Notes: generated from the sequence alone by a model not told the origin. Positions 34,458 through 43,691 are shown, numbered from the stretch's first letter. The stretch: DNA of 64,000 nt from Streptomyces sp. NBC_00510 (GCA_036013505.1 CP107851.1:8108001-8172000), one strand, 5' to 3'. Made by a program: numbers and translations.

Positions 34458-35006
34458 ATGCGACACGCCCCCATCCCCGGCAGCTCCGGGACCGTACGCC
34501 CGATGCGGCTGCTGGGTGACCCCGGGCTCCGGGAGCCCTGCCGCGACGTGACCGTCTTCGACGCCGAACTCGCCCGTCTCGTCGAGGACTTGTTCGCCAC
34601 GATGTACGCGCACGACGGGGTGGGGCTGGCCGCGAACCAGATCGGCGTGCCGCTGCGGGTGTTCGTCTTCGACTGCCCGGACGACGAGGACGTCCGGCAC
34701 CTCGGGTACGTGGTCAACCCCCGCGTCGTGCACAACGACGGGGTCGTGGTGACCGGCGAGGAGGGCTGCCTGTCGCTGCCGGGCGTCCACGCGGGCACCG
34801 CCCGGCACGACGAGACCGCCGTCGAGGGCGTCGACGCCGACGGCGCGCCGCTGCGCGTGGAGGGCACCGGCTTCTTCGCCCGCTGCCTCCAGCACGAGTG
34901 CGACCACCTCGGCGGCGGCCTCTTCGTCGACCGGCTCACCGGCCTGCGCCGCCGCCGCGCACTGCGCGCCGTCCGCCGGGCCCCCTGGGCGCCCGACAGG
35001 GCCTAG
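34458..35006 (+). CDS. def: Peptide deformylase
   Basis: 182-residue Fe/Zn metalloprotease removing the N-formyl group from nascent proteins. The three canonical motifs are intact: GVGLAANQ (54-61), EGCLSLP (102-108, metal ligand Cys104) and HECDH (146-150). It is one of probably several deformylases in the genome. Leaderless start; convergent with the downstream TetR gene, whose stop it overlaps by 4 bp. Confidence 0.96.
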   Translation: MRHAPIPGSSGTVRPMRLLGDPGLREPCRDVTVFDAELARLVEDLFATMYAHDGVGLAANQIGVPLRVFVFDCPDDEDVRHLGYVVNPRVVHNDGVVVTGEEGCLSLPGVHAGTARHDETAVEGVDADGAPLRVEGTGFFARCLQHECDHLGGGLFVDRLTGLRRRRALRAVRRAPWAPDRA

Positions 35007-35653
35007 AGACGCGGCGCGCCCGGGCGGTCGCCCACGGCGGCGAGGCGGCCCCAGAGCAGGTCCGCGAGGTGGCGGACGAGGACGTCACGGGCGACGGGAC
35101 GTTCGCCCAGCCACCAGTCCCCGGCCGCGTGCATCATGCCGACGATGCCGTGCCCCCAGACCCGGGCCGCCACCTGGCCCTCCGGGCCGAGGTCGAGGCG
35201 CTCGGCGATGACGTCGGCCAGTTCCTCGCCCATGCGGCGCAGCACGGGGGCGGAGTGGCGGCCGATGTCGAAACCGCGGTCGGAGTCCGCGGTGCTCTCG
35301 GCGGGGTGCATCAGGAAGCGGTAGACCTGCGGCCGGGCCTCGATGGCCGAGAGATAGGCGTCGAGGGTGGCCTCCACGCGGTCGCGGCGCTCGTTGGGGG
35401 CGTCGAGGGCGGCACGCAGATTGGCGAGCAGGGCGTCGGTGTGCCGCTTGGCCAGGGCTCGGTAAAGCCCGCTCTTGTCGCCGAAGTGACGGTACAGAAT
35501 GGGCTTGGTGATGCCCGCCTCGGCGGCGATGGCGTTCATGGACGCCTCGGGGCCGTCCCGCAGCACGACGCGGTCCGCGGCCTCGAGGAGCTCCCTGCGC
35601 CGCTCCTCCGCCGCGGATGGCGTCCGCCGCTCCTGCCGCTGGCTGGTGTCCAC
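35003..35653 (-). CDS. TetR-family regulator, probable repressor of the divergent acyl-CoA dehydrogenase
   Basis: 216 residues. GTG start complementary to 35651-35653 with GGGGAGG upstream; longer upstream reading is rejected because it runs through the promoter into the neighbour. HTH about 20-65: LLEAADRVVLRDGPEASMNA, IAAEAGITKPILYRHFGDKS. The ligand domain has PQVYRFLMHPAEST. It faces the acyl-CoA dehydrogenase across a region with GGTAAC/GTTACC dyads, so it is likely a fatty-acyl-CoA-responsive repressor. Confidence 0.9.
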   Translation of the reverse strand: MDTSQRQERRTPSAAEERRRELLEAADRVVLRDGPEASMNAIAAEAGITKPILYRHFGDKSGLYRALAKRHTDALLANLRAALDAPNERRDRVEATLDAYLSAIEARPQVYRFLMHPAESTADSDRGFDIGRHSAPVLRRMGEELADVIAERLDLGPEGQVAARVWGHGIVGMMHAAGDWWLGERPVARDVLVRHLADLLWGRLAAVGDRPGAPRL

Positions 35654-35724
35654 CCGAGCCTCCCCGCCCGTTCGAATTTCCTCGCGCCTGCGCAACGTAA
35701 CACCCCTCGTCCGGTTGACATCCC

Positions 35725-35753
35725 TTACCAGCCGGTAACACACTGGCGTTACC
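35725..35753. promoter_or_regulatory. TetR operator dyads overlapping the acyl-CoA dehydrogenase promoter
   Basis: Two overlapping dyads: TTACC-4 bp-GGTAA (35725-35738) and GGTAAC-8 bp-GTTACC (35734-35753). A consensus -35 TTGACA lies just upstream at 35715-35720, so a bound repressor would block the dehydrogenase promoter. A further GTAAC occurs at 35756-35761. Confidence 0.75.
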
Positions 35754-35780
35754 GCAAGTAACAAGCACGTGGAGGGGACG

Positions 35781-37004
35781 ATGGGCGACTTCTCGCTCGA
35801 GCTCAACGACGACCAGAAATCGGTGCGCGACTGGATCCACGGCTTCGCGGCCGACGTCATGCGCCCGGCTGCGGCGGAGTGGGACGAGCGCGAGGAGACC
35901 CCCTGGCCGGTGATCCAGGAGGCCGCGAAGATCGGACTCTACTCGCTCGACTTCTACGCCCAGCAGTACTTCGACCCGACCGGCCTCGGCATCCCGATCG
36001 CCATGGAGGAGCTCTTCTGGGGCGACGCGGGCATCGGCCTGTCCATCGTCGGCACCGGCCTGGCCGCCGTCGGCGTCCTGGCCAACGGCACCGAGGAGCA
36101 GATCGGCACCTGGATCCCCCAGATGTACGGCGACGTCAACGACGTGAAGGTCGCCGCCTTCTGCTCCTCCGAGCCCGACGCGGGTTCCGACGTCGGCTCG
36201 ATGCGCACCACCGCCGTGTACGACGAGACCAAGGACGAGTGGGTGCTGACCGGCACCAAGACCTGGGCGACCAACGGCGGCATAGCCAACGTCCACGTCG
36301 TCGTCGCCGTCGTCGACCCGGAGCTCGGCTCCAAGGGCCACGCCTCCTTCATCGTGCCGCCGGGCACCCCCGGACTCTCCCAGGGGCAGAAGTTCAAGAA
36401 GCACGGCATCCGCGCCTCGCACACCGCCGAGGTCGTGCTGGACGGCGTCCGCATCCCCGGGAGTTGCCTGCTCGGCGGCAAGGAGAAGCTCGACGAGCGC
36501 CTCGCCAGGGCCCGCGAGCGGGCCAAGGGCGGCGAGCGCGTGAAGAACGCCGCCATGGCGACGTTCGAGGCCTCCCGCCCGGCCGTCGGCGCGATGGCGG
36601 TGGGCACCGCCCGCGCCGCGTACGAGGTCGCCCTCGACTACGCCACGACCCGCACCCAGTTCGGCCGCCCCATCATCGACAACCAGGGCGTCGCCTTCCA
36701 GTTGGCCGACATGCGCACCCAGATCGACGCGGCCCGCCTGCTGGTCTGGCGCGCCTCCTGGATGGCGATCTCGGGCAAGCCCTTCACCTCCGCCGAGGGC
36801 TCGATGTCCAAGCTCTACGCGAGCGAGACGGCGAAGAAGGTCACCGCCCAGGCCATCCAGATCCTCGGCGGCAACGGCTTCACCCGCGAGTACCCGGTGG
36901 AGCGCATGCACCGCGACGCCGCCATCTACACCATCTTCGAGGGCACGAGCGAGATCCAGCGCCTCGTCATCGCCCGCACCCTGTCGGGCATGCCGATCCG
37001 CTGA
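35781..37004 (+). CDS. Acyl-CoA dehydrogenase
   Basis: 407-residue FAD enzyme for the first oxidation step of beta-oxidation. N-terminal helical domain, middle FAD-binding strand AAFCSSEPDAGSDVGSM (the usual xxTEPxAGSD motif with Ser for Thr), C-terminal GGNGFTREYPVERMHRDAA and the catalytic glutamate in FEGTSEIQR near the end. GGAGGGG precedes the ATG at 35781. An insertion-like KLDERLARARERAKGGERVK (about 235-255) is longer than in short-chain enzymes. Chain-length preference unknown. Confidence 0.95.
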   Translation: MGDFSLELNDDQKSVRDWIHGFAADVMRPAAAEWDEREETPWPVIQEAAKIGLYSLDFYAQQYFDPTGLGIPIAMEELFWGDAGIGLSIVGTGLAAVGVLANGTEEQIGTWIPQMYGDVNDVKVAAFCSSEPDAGSDVGSMRTTAVYDETKDEWVLTGTKTWATNGGIANVHVVVAVVDPELGSKGHASFIVPPGTPGLSQGQKFKKHGIRASHTAEVVLDGVRIPGSCLLGGKEKLDERLARARERAKGGERVKNAAMATFEASRPAVGAMAVGTARAAYEVALDYATTRTQFGRPIIDNQGVAFQLADMRTQIDAARLLVWRASWMAISGKPFTSAEGSMSKLYASETAKKVTAQAIQILGGNGFTREYPVERMHRDAAIYTIFEGTSEIQRLVIARTLSGMPIR

Positions 37005-37016
37005 CGCCCGGCGCGC

Positions 37017-37325
37017 TCACGCCGCCGTCCCGGTCGACCCGGCCGCCTGCTCGGCGATCGCGAGGACGGCGGCGATGGTGTTCGCCGCGGGCGGGGCGGG
37101 CCTCACGGACGCGTCGACGACTTGGAGCCGGTCGACACCGTGCCGCCGCAGGAACCGCCGCAACTCGTCGGCCCCGTGGACGGCCGGCCCCGGCAACACC
37201 TCCCCGCCGTACCGGCGGGCCGGCGGAGCCGCTGCGCCGACCGCACGGGCGATGCGCAGCCCGGTCGGCATGCGGTCCACGTCCCGCTCGCCGGCCGGCA
37301 GCGCCGGGTCGTTCGCCGGCGGCAC
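37017..37325 (-). pseudogene. Remnant of a GMC-family oxidoreductase (C-terminal end only)
   Basis: The 102-codon frame encodes RIARAVGAAAPPARRYGGEV, then VDRLQVVDASVRPAPPAANT and IAAVLAIAEQAA, clearly the C-terminal part of a choline-dehydrogenase-like GMC enzyme (VVDASVxP...NTxAAVxxIAE). The FAD-binding N-terminus and the catalytic HPVGT-type histidine segment are absent, and sequence upstream to 37436 gives no matching frame. It is a decayed fragment. Confidence 0.75.
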
Positions 37326-37436
37326 CGAGGGGTCGGGCGACTCCAGGCGTACCGAGCGGCGGCTGTACGGGGGTGAGCAGGCCGAACCCGATGGCGCGGC
37401 CCCCGGACCGGCTCACCCGGAACGCGCCGGGAGGCG

Positions 37437-39515
37437 TCAGCGGCGGCGGGAGGGGCGGGTGCGGGGGCGGGGGCGGAGGGCGGTTTCGAGGTCGTCGAGG
37501 GTTTCCATGAGCAGTTCGGCGCTGCGGCGGACGATGCGGTCGGCGTCCGAGGGGGGCCATGCGTCGAGCGTGGCGCGGACGGGGGCGAAGTCCGGGGGGC
37601 GCCGTTCGCGGACCGCGGTGGCGGCGTCCGCGGTGGCCGTGCGCAGGTGCAGGGCGAAGGGGGCGGCGTCCGGGACCGGGTCGGCGTCGGGGGCCGGGAG
37701 GTGGGCCTCCATGAGCATGGGGACGCGGCCCATGGCCGACAGGGCCGCGTCGGCGCCGTCGGCGGCGCGGCGGGACAGGCCGCGGCCGCGGACGGGTTCG
37801 GCGTCGGCGCGGGCGACCGCCTGGTCCCAGGCGAGCGCGGCCGCGCGGGCGTCCAGCAGGGCCGTGCGCACGGCCTCGCGCCGTCCCCGGGCGGGGGCGG
37901 CATGGGCCTCCATCGCGGCGGCGGCGTACCGCCCGGTGGCCTTGATGCGGTCGGCCAGCCGGTTCCGCAGCCGGGGTGTCTCCCAGGCCGGGAAGAGCGC
38001 GTACGCGGCCATCGCCAGCATTCCGCCGAGCAGCGTGAGGAGCACGCGGTCGGGCACCGTCTGCGTCCAGCTGGAGCCGGCCATGCCGAGCAGGAAGACC
38101 ACGTACGCCGACGCGGCCACCTGGGAGACCAGGTAGCCGGTGCGCAGGAGGCCGTACATCAGGGCGACCGACACCACGGCCAGCACGGCGCAGGGGTAGG
38201 GCCCCGGGGCGAAGGACTGCATCACGGCGGTCGCCACGGTGACGCCCGCGAGGGTGCCGATGAAGCGGGCCACGCTGCGGCCGTACGTCTGGGAGAAGTC
38301 GGGCCGCATCACCAGCACCGAGGTCAGGGGCGCCCAGTAGCCGTGCCCGAGCGGCAGGGCCACGCCCAGGGCGTAGCCCGCGGGGGTGACGGCGGCCAGC
38401 CGGACGGCGTGCCGGAAGACGGGCGAGTCGAAACGGGCCTCGCCCCGTACGGTGCGCGTGGCGAGCGGCAGGAGTTCGGCCACGCCGGGGCGACGCAGGT
38501 GGGCGGTGTCGCTGCTCACCGAGCCGCCGCGGCCGGTGGCGGAGGAGACCGCCTCGCTGAGCAGCGCGACGAGCCGCAGCGCGGTGCGCCGGGCGGGCCC
38601 GGTCAGCCGCTCCTCCGGAACGGGGTCGACGAGCACCACGGCGTCCGCCTCCGGTGGTACGCGCACCGGCTGGGCCTCCCGTACCGCGCGCGCCACCGCG
38701 TCCAGCACGGAGGCCGCCGCGGCCAGCAGCTCGCGGGCCCGGTCGCGCTCCGGACCCTCGACGGCGGCGCCGACCGCGGGATCGGCGAGCGAGGCCAGCA
38801 CGGGACGGATGCGCTCGGCCAGCACCCGCTTGCCGCGCAGCGCCGCCGGGCGCCGCCGCGCCTGCCGGTCGGTGATGACGGCGGCGTTGCGCGCGGTCAT
38901 CAGCGGCTGGGGGTCGAACGGCGCCACCGGGTCGTGCCGCAGCCGGCGCGCGTAGTCCGCCTCCGCCGCGAAGGCGTCGGCCAGCGCGTCGCGCTGCCGG
39001 CCCCAGCGGCGCACCGGGAACAGCACGATCAGCCCCGCCTGCACGACCCCGCCCGCCGCGATGACCAGCGCGTGGCCGAAGGCGCCCAGCACGGAGGTCG
39101 GCAGGGTGATCACGACCAGCATGACGGCGACGGTGAGGGACGAGACGATGCCCGCGGTGGGCCCCAGCGCCCAGGCCATGCCCGCCAGGAACGCCCAGAC
39201 CGCCAGCAGCACCACGAACACCCACCAGTGCGCGCCCGCCAGGTAGCCCAGGAAGGTGCTGACGGCGAGACCGGCACCGGCGACCAGCGCCAGCACCGGC
39301 CGGGGCCGCCAACTGCGCTGGAAGGTGGCCATGCCGGAGGCGAAGGCGCCGAAGGCCGAGGACGCGGCCACCGAGGGGCCGGCCAGCCACAGCGAGAGGC
39401 CGATGACGATGGCGACGCCCGCGGCGGCGCGCAGCGCGACGAGCGGTTCCAGCCCGGCGCGCTCGATCCGCAGCCCTTCGCGGGCACTGCGGCGCAGGGC
39501 GCGCAACCAGGTCAT
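37437..39515 (-). CDS. FUSC-family membrane protein
   Basis: 692 residues with two hydrophobic blocks (about 25-175 and 370-520), each with about six helices, and cytoplasmic helical stretches between and after them, the layout of FUSC/YccS-like proteins (fusaric-acid/aromatic-acid efflux relatives). Motifs: FGAFASGMATFQRSWRPRP in block 1, GYWAPLTSVLVMRPDFSQTYG with TLAGVTVATAV in block 2. The Arg-rich C-terminus ends PSRRR. Export role inferred, substrate unknown. The start at 39515 precedes the first helix appropriately. Confidence 0.9.
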   Translation of the reverse strand: MTWLRALRRSAREGLRIERAGLEPLVALRAAAGVAIVIGLSLWLAGPSVAASSAFGAFASGMATFQRSWRPRPVLALVAGAGLAVSTFLGYLAGAHWWVFVVLLAVWAFLAGMAWALGPTAGIVSSLTVAVMLVVITLPTSVLGAFGHALVIAAGGVVQAGLIVLFPVRRWGRQRDALADAFAAEADYARRLRHDPVAPFDPQPLMTARNAAVITDRQARRRPAALRGKRVLAERIRPVLASLADPAVGAAVEGPERDRARELLAAAASVLDAVARAVREAQPVRVPPEADAVVLVDPVPEERLTGPARRTALRLVALLSEAVSSATGRGGSVSSDTAHLRRPGVAELLPLATRTVRGEARFDSPVFRHAVRLAAVTPAGYALGVALPLGHGYWAPLTSVLVMRPDFSQTYGRSVARFIGTLAGVTVATAVMQSFAPGPYPCAVLAVVSVALMYGLLRTGYLVSQVAASAYVVFLLGMAGSSWTQTVPDRVLLTLLGGMLAMAAYALFPAWETPRLRNRLADRIKATGRYAAAAMEAHAAPARGRREAVRTALLDARAAALAWDQAVARADAEPVRGRGLSRRAADGADAALSAMGRVPMLMEAHLPAPDADPVPDAAPFALHLRTATADAATAVRERRPPDFAPVRATLDAWPPSDADRIVRRSAELLMETLDDLETALRPRPRTRPSRRR

Positions 39516-39603
39516 GAGCCTGAGGATAGGACGGGTAGGACGAGGAGGGCCGGGTAAGCGCAGCGCAAGATCCGTTCCGGCGAGTCCCAGGAGGCAGACC
39601 GCC

Positions 39604-39795
39604 ATGACCGCCCCAGCACGCCGGGCCACCGTGCCGCCCGTGCCGCCCGCCCCGAGCCCGGTGCCGCCCTTCCCGCCCGACCCCGTACCGCCCGCCCCGC
39701 ATCCGGTCCCCGGACCGACCCCCGACCCCGTGCCCGCGCCGCCCCCGCAGCCGGAGCCCGAGCCCGAACCCCAGCCGGCGCCGCAACCTCTGTAA
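39604..39795 (+). CDS. Proline-rich microprotein
   Basis: 63 residues, over 40% proline. A PVPP/PDPVPP-type repeat region is followed by a PEPEPEPQP tail. No signal peptide or membrane helix. AGGAGG lies 9 nt upstream of the ATG, a near-ideal ribosome site, arguing that the frame is translated. Such sequences form extended polyproline-II rods; the role is unknown. It is divergent from the FUSC gene with 88 bp between starts. Confidence 0.55.
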   Translation: MTAPARRATVPPVPPAPSPVPPFPPDPVPPAPHPVPGPTPDPVPAPPPQPEPEPEPQPAPQPL

Positions 39796-39864
39796 TGCCT
39801 GGTCAAGGCCGTGAAGCGAGCTGTCCCTGTCCCGGTGGGCGTCGCGTCTGGTTCAATGGGTGCC

Positions 39865-39993
39865 ATGGCCAGCCTCACTGACACCGCGACAGGTCGCAGC
39901 GACCTCGAGCCGTTCTGGCCGTCCAGGCAGGAGTACCAGTTCGACCGGGAGTGTTGTCGCGCGGTCCCCGCGCGGACCCCGGCCCACAGCTGA
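39865..39993 (+). CDS. Possible small leaderless ORF (42 aa)
   Basis: The frame opens MASLTDTATGRSDLEPFWPS and contains RQEYQFDRECCRAV. TTCAAT at 39852-39857 lies 7 nt before the ATG, compatible with a leaderless start. The peptide is hydrophilic with a central aromatic cluster and two adjacent cysteines. A longer version from GTG 39811 exists. It ends 92 bp before the winged-helix gene. No family recognised. Confidence 0.4.
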   Translation: MASLTDTATGRSDLEPFWPSRQEYQFDRECCRAVPARTPAHS

Positions 39994-40085
39994 CGCCGTC
40001 CCCCGGTCGCCGCCCGCTGCCGGCCTCCCGGCGGTCCCGCGCAATACGTCGTCCCACGACCCTTCGCGCGAGAGCCGAGACCTCC

Positions 40086-40610
40086 ATGTCCTCCAGCACC
40101 CAGTCCTTGCCCCTGCCCGCCGCGGGCCGCCAGCACCTGCGCGCCGTCCGCACCGGCGACGTCCCGCCGGTGCCGGACTTCCTCCCGCCCGGCGCGACCT
40201 GGCTGCCCGCCCCCGGCCACCTGATGCCCACGGGCGTCGGCGGGCCGCCGATGGTCGGCTACCTCGTCCTCGTCCCCGTCGAGGGACAGGCGGTGCCCCC
40301 GTCCCCGGCATCCGCCGACCTGCCGGTCACCGTCGACGGCGAGCGCCGCGTCGCCCAGGTGCGGGGCCGCGCACTCGACCTCACCTACCTGGAGTTCGAG
40401 CTGCTCGCCCACCTGGTGGCGCACCCGCACCGCGTGCACACCCGCGACCAGCTCGTCACCACGGTCTGGGGGTACGGCCACGTCGGGGACGGACGCACCG
40501 TCGACGTCCACATCGCCCGGCTGCGCCGCAAGCTCGGCCCCGAACACCGCGGCAGCATCGTGACCGTGCGCCGGGTCGGCTACAAGTACGCGCCGCCGGC
40601 CGCCCGCTGA
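40086..40610 (+). CDS. Winged-helix transcriptional regulator without receiver domain (OmpR/PhoB-type DNA-binding domain)
   Basis: 174 residues. The C-terminal ~95 residues form a Trans_reg_C domain: LDLTYLEFELLAHLVAHPHR, HTRDQLVTTVWGYGHVGDGR, TVDVHIARLRRKLGPEHRGS, TVRRVGYKY. The N-terminal ~75 residues are Pro-rich and lack the phosphoacceptor receiver fold, so control must be by other means. Atypical single-domain regulators like this occur in Streptomyces. No partner kinase adjoins. Confidence 0.9.
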   Translation: MSSSTQSLPLPAAGRQHLRAVRTGDVPPVPDFLPPGATWLPAPGHLMPTGVGGPPMVGYLVLVPVEGQAVPPSPASADLPVTVDGERRVAQVRGRALDLTYLEFELLAHLVAHPHRVHTRDQLVTTVWGYGHVGDGRTVDVHIARLRRKLGPEHRGSIVTVRRVGYKYAPPAAR

Positions 40611-40627
40611 GCCGTCCGGCGGACGGC
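40611..40627. terminator. Short hairpin after the winged-helix gene
   Basis: GCCGTCC (40611-40617), 3-nt loop, GGACGGC (40621-40627), directly abutting the stop codon. Confidence 0.55.
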
Positions 40628-40786
40628 GGAGGGGGGCCGGGCGGCGGCCGGGAGCGTTCCCGGAACCGGCGGAAACCCGGCTCTCCCACGGGTCCCGTCT
40701 GTAGCATGTCCCCCTACCGGACTATGGGTACGCTGTCACCGTTCCGGTGCGGCTCGACGCAGCGGGGAGCAGGTCCGGAGGGCGTG

Positions 40787-42904
40787 ATGGCTGAGTCTCG
40801 GGAGTGGGCGCCCCCTGCGCCCGCGACGGTCGCCTGGCCGGCTCCCGCCGCCGCCCACATGTCGCTCAACGACGTCGGCGGCTTCGACTGGGACCTCGAC
40901 CGCGACCGCATGCACCTCGACGAACACGCCCTGCGGACCGTCGACCTGCGCCCGCAGGACTTCGACGGCGATCCGAAGGCGCTGTTCTCCCGGCTGGCGC
41001 CCGACGAGGCCGGCGACGTCACCCGGACGATCACCCAGGCCCTCGGCGAGGGCCACTCCTCCTTCCGCGCCTTCAGCCGGCTCACCCGGCGCGACGGCCG
41101 CCGCGGCTGGATCCGTTTCCAGGGCCGCATCGTCCGCGACGGCACCGGCCGGGCGAACCGGGTGATCGGCATCGTCAGCGACGCCACCGACGAACTCGCC
41201 CAGGCGGCGGAGTGCCTGCGCGCGGACGAGGACCACCCGACCGAGAGCAACCTGGTCATGGAGGTCACCGCGTCGCTGGCCCGGGCCGTGACCGTGCGCG
41301 ACGTGACCGCGGCCCTCACCGGGAACCCCAGGATGGACCGGCTCGGCATAGCCAGCCTCTTCCTCGGGCAGGTCGAGGCCGGCCGGGTCCACGTGGTGAG
41401 CGACGCCAAGGCCAGCAGTTGGGTGCCGTCGCTGCAGTACACGCGGATCGAGGACGAGTTCCCGATGAGCGAGGTCGTACGGACCCTCGTCCCGCGCTTC
41501 ATCACCTCCGGCGAGGAGTTCGCCCGGCGCTACCCCAAGTTGTGGCCGCACATCGAACCGCTCGGCGCCTCCGCCGCCGCGTACCTCCCGCTGATCGCCC
41601 AGGGCCAGCCCATCGGCGCCCTGGGCCTGCTGTACCGGCACAAGCAGGGTTTCTCCCCGCAGGAGCGCCACCTGCTGATCGCGCTCAGCGGCAGCATCGC
41701 GCAGAGCCTGCAGCGCGCCATCCTCTTCGACCAGGAGCACGACATCGCGCAGGGTCTGCAGACCGCGATGCTGCCCCGCACCATCCCGCGCATCCCCGGC
41801 ACCGAGATAGCGGTGCGCTACCGCTCCGCGCGGCTGGCCCGGGACATCGGCGGCGACTGGTACGACGTCGTGGCGATGCCCGGCGGCCGGGTCGCCGTCA
41901 TCATCGGCGACGTCCAGGGCCACGACACCCACGCCACGGCCGTCATGGGCCAGTTGCGGATCGCGTTGCGCGCCTACGCCGGCGAGGGCCACCCGCCCGC
42001 CAGCGTCATGGCGCGGGCCTCGGCCTTCCTGTACGAGCTCGACACCGACCGTTTCGCCACCTGCCTGTACGCGCAGGTCGACCCGGCCACCGGGTCCGCC
42101 CTGCTGGTGCGGGCGGGCCACATCGACCCGCTGGTCCGGCAGGCCGACGGCACCGTGCGCGTGCTGCCCACCGCGGGCGGGCTGCCGCTGGGCCTGTCCG
42201 CCCAGTTCGGCAGGCCCGACTACCCGGTCACCCCCGCCGAACTCGGCCCCGGCGACACCCTCCTGATGTTCAGTGACGGACTCGTCGAGCGGCCCGGCGC
42301 CGACCTCGACGTCGGCGTGCGGCGGCTGTCCGGGGCACTGGGCGAAGGCCCGCGCGAGGTCGGGGACCTCGCCGACCACCTCACCGCCGTCATGGGCGAG
42401 CAGGCCACCGACGACGACATGGCCCTGCTGCTGCTCCGGCGCGACAGCGACGCCTCCCCGCACCCGCCGCACCGGCTGCACCGGCACATCGCCCCCGGCG
42501 ACCCCGAGGCACTCTCCGAGGCCCGGGCCATGGTCCGTGACGCCATGGCGGGCTGGGGCCTGCGCGACCGGGTGGACGAGGCCGAACTCGCCGCCGGCGA
42601 GCTGATCACCAACGCGCTGGTGCACACCGACGGCGGCGCCGTGCTCACCCTGCGCATGCTCCCCGACGCGTCCCTGGCCCACGCCACGCCGGACGCCACC
42701 CGGCGGCTGCGCATCGAGGTGCACGACCTCGCGGCGAACTGGCCGCGCCGGCGCCGACCCGGCGACGGCGAGGTGTCCGGGCGCGGTCTGCTGCTGGTCG
42801 ACCGGCTCGCCGACGCGTGGGGTGTGGAGCCGCACGGTTCGGGCAAGGCAGTGTGGTGCGAATTCCGCGACCGCAGGAGCGGTTCGGAGCCCCTCGGGCA
42901 CTGA
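40787..42904 (+). CDS. PAS-GAF-SpoIIE phosphatase with C-terminal HATPase domain
   Basis: 705 residues. PAS-like (about 25-145: NDVGGFDWDLDRDRMHLDEH, WIRFQGRIVRDGTGRANRVI), GAF (about 155-320), SpoIIE/PP2C (about 335-560) with intact metal-binding aspartates (IGGDWYDVV, IGDVQGHD, LLMFSDGLVE, TDDDMALLLL), and an RsbW-type ATPase (about 570-700: ELAAGELITNALVHTDGGAV, GRGLLLVDRLADAWG). This is a sensor that should control an anti-anti-sigma/anti-sigma switch. Start at 40787 follows GGAGGG; upstream starts cannot be fully excluded. Confidence 0.93.
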   Translation: MAESREWAPPAPATVAWPAPAAAHMSLNDVGGFDWDLDRDRMHLDEHALRTVDLRPQDFDGDPKALFSRLAPDEAGDVTRTITQALGEGHSSFRAFSRLTRRDGRRGWIRFQGRIVRDGTGRANRVIGIVSDATDELAQAAECLRADEDHPTESNLVMEVTASLARAVTVRDVTAALTGNPRMDRLGIASLFLGQVEAGRVHVVSDAKASSWVPSLQYTRIEDEFPMSEVVRTLVPRFITSGEEFARRYPKLWPHIEPLGASAAAYLPLIAQGQPIGALGLLYRHKQGFSPQERHLLIALSGSIAQSLQRAILFDQEHDIAQGLQTAMLPRTIPRIPGTEIAVRYRSARLARDIGGDWYDVVAMPGGRVAVIIGDVQGHDTHATAVMGQLRIALRAYAGEGHPPASVMARASAFLYELDTDRFATCLYAQVDPATGSALLVRAGHIDPLVRQADGTVRVLPTAGGLPLGLSAQFGRPDYPVTPAELGPGDTLLMFSDGLVERPGADLDVGVRRLSGALGEGPREVGDLADHLTAVMGEQATDDDMALLLLRRDSDASPHPPHRLHRHIAPGDPEALSEARAMVRDAMAGWGLRDRVDEAELAAGELITNALVHTDGGAVLTLRMLPDASLAHATPDATRRLRIEVHDLAANWPRRRRPGDGEVSGRGLLLVDRLADAWGVEPHGSGKAVWCEFRDRRSGSEPLGH

Positions 42905-43070
42905 CGGTGAGGGTCCGCCGGCATACCGTTCGCGCCGGTCACGCACCCTGGATTCACCCGGACGGCTCACCCGCCACGACACACCGCCCGATTGGACGCA
43001 GGCTGTCGGTGAGGAGCCAAGAAGCCACTCTGCTCACATGCTGGCCGCGCCGGCACCGGGGAGGTCTGCG

Positions 43071-43691
43071 ATGCCGACGGTGTCTACGAGCGTGATCGTC
43101 ACCCGTACCGTGGAAGAGGTCTTCACCTTCCTTGCCGACGCCCGCAACCTCGCGTCGTGGAACTCCGGTATCGCCGCCGTGGCGGCGGACGCCGTACCCC
43201 CCGGCGAGCGGGCCGTCTACCGTTACCACTATCCGGGCCGCCACCGGGAGCACCGGCTGGAATGCTCGGTCTACCAGCCCTGCCGGCGGATCGCCTACCG
43301 CGGCCGGCGGATGTGGAGCCCGCTGGGCACCCAGACGCCCGAGTTCGCGTTCCGGATGCTGCCGCACTCGCGGGGCGCGTTCGTCCAGCTCCAGGTCACC
43401 TGCCAGCTCGGCGGCGGCATGCTGCTGCTGAGCCCCTTCCTGGGCTGGGCCTGGCGCCGCGACCTCCCGGAGGACGCGCGCCGGCTGCGCGAGGCCCTCG
43501 GCGACCACACCGTGGCGCCGCCCCTGCTGCCGCCTCCGCCACCACCTGCGGCGATGGGGCCGCTCAGGGCGGCCCAGGCCCGGGCACCGGCGGGCGAGGT
43601 CGTCGGAGCCGTTCCCGCGCCGCCGGCCAGGGGGCTGCGCCGTGCGATGGCCCGTGTAGCAGGTCAGGGCCGGATCGGCACGGGCAGCTGA
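43071..43691 (+). CDS. SRPBCC-family protein with proline-rich tail
   Basis: 206 residues. The first ~150 form a START/SRPBCC domain (VIVTRTVEEVFTFLADARNL, ASWNSGIAAV, ECSVYQPCRRIAYRGRRM). A C-terminal segment holds a run of prolines (LLPPPPPPAAMGP near 148-160) and an Arg/Ala-rich end. GGGGAGG (43058-43064) selects the ATG at 43071. Ligand unknown. The gap 42905-43070 shows no other feature. Confidence 0.82.
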   Translation: MPTVSTSVIVTRTVEEVFTFLADARNLASWNSGIAAVAADAVPPGERAVYRYHYPGRHREHRLECSVYQPCRRIAYRGRRMWSPLGTQTPEFAFRMLPHSRGAFVQLQVTCQLGGGMLLLSPFLGWAWRRDLPEDARRLREALGDHTVAPPLLPPPPPPAAMGPLRAAQARAPAGEVVGAVPAPPARGLRRAMARVAGQGRIGTGS

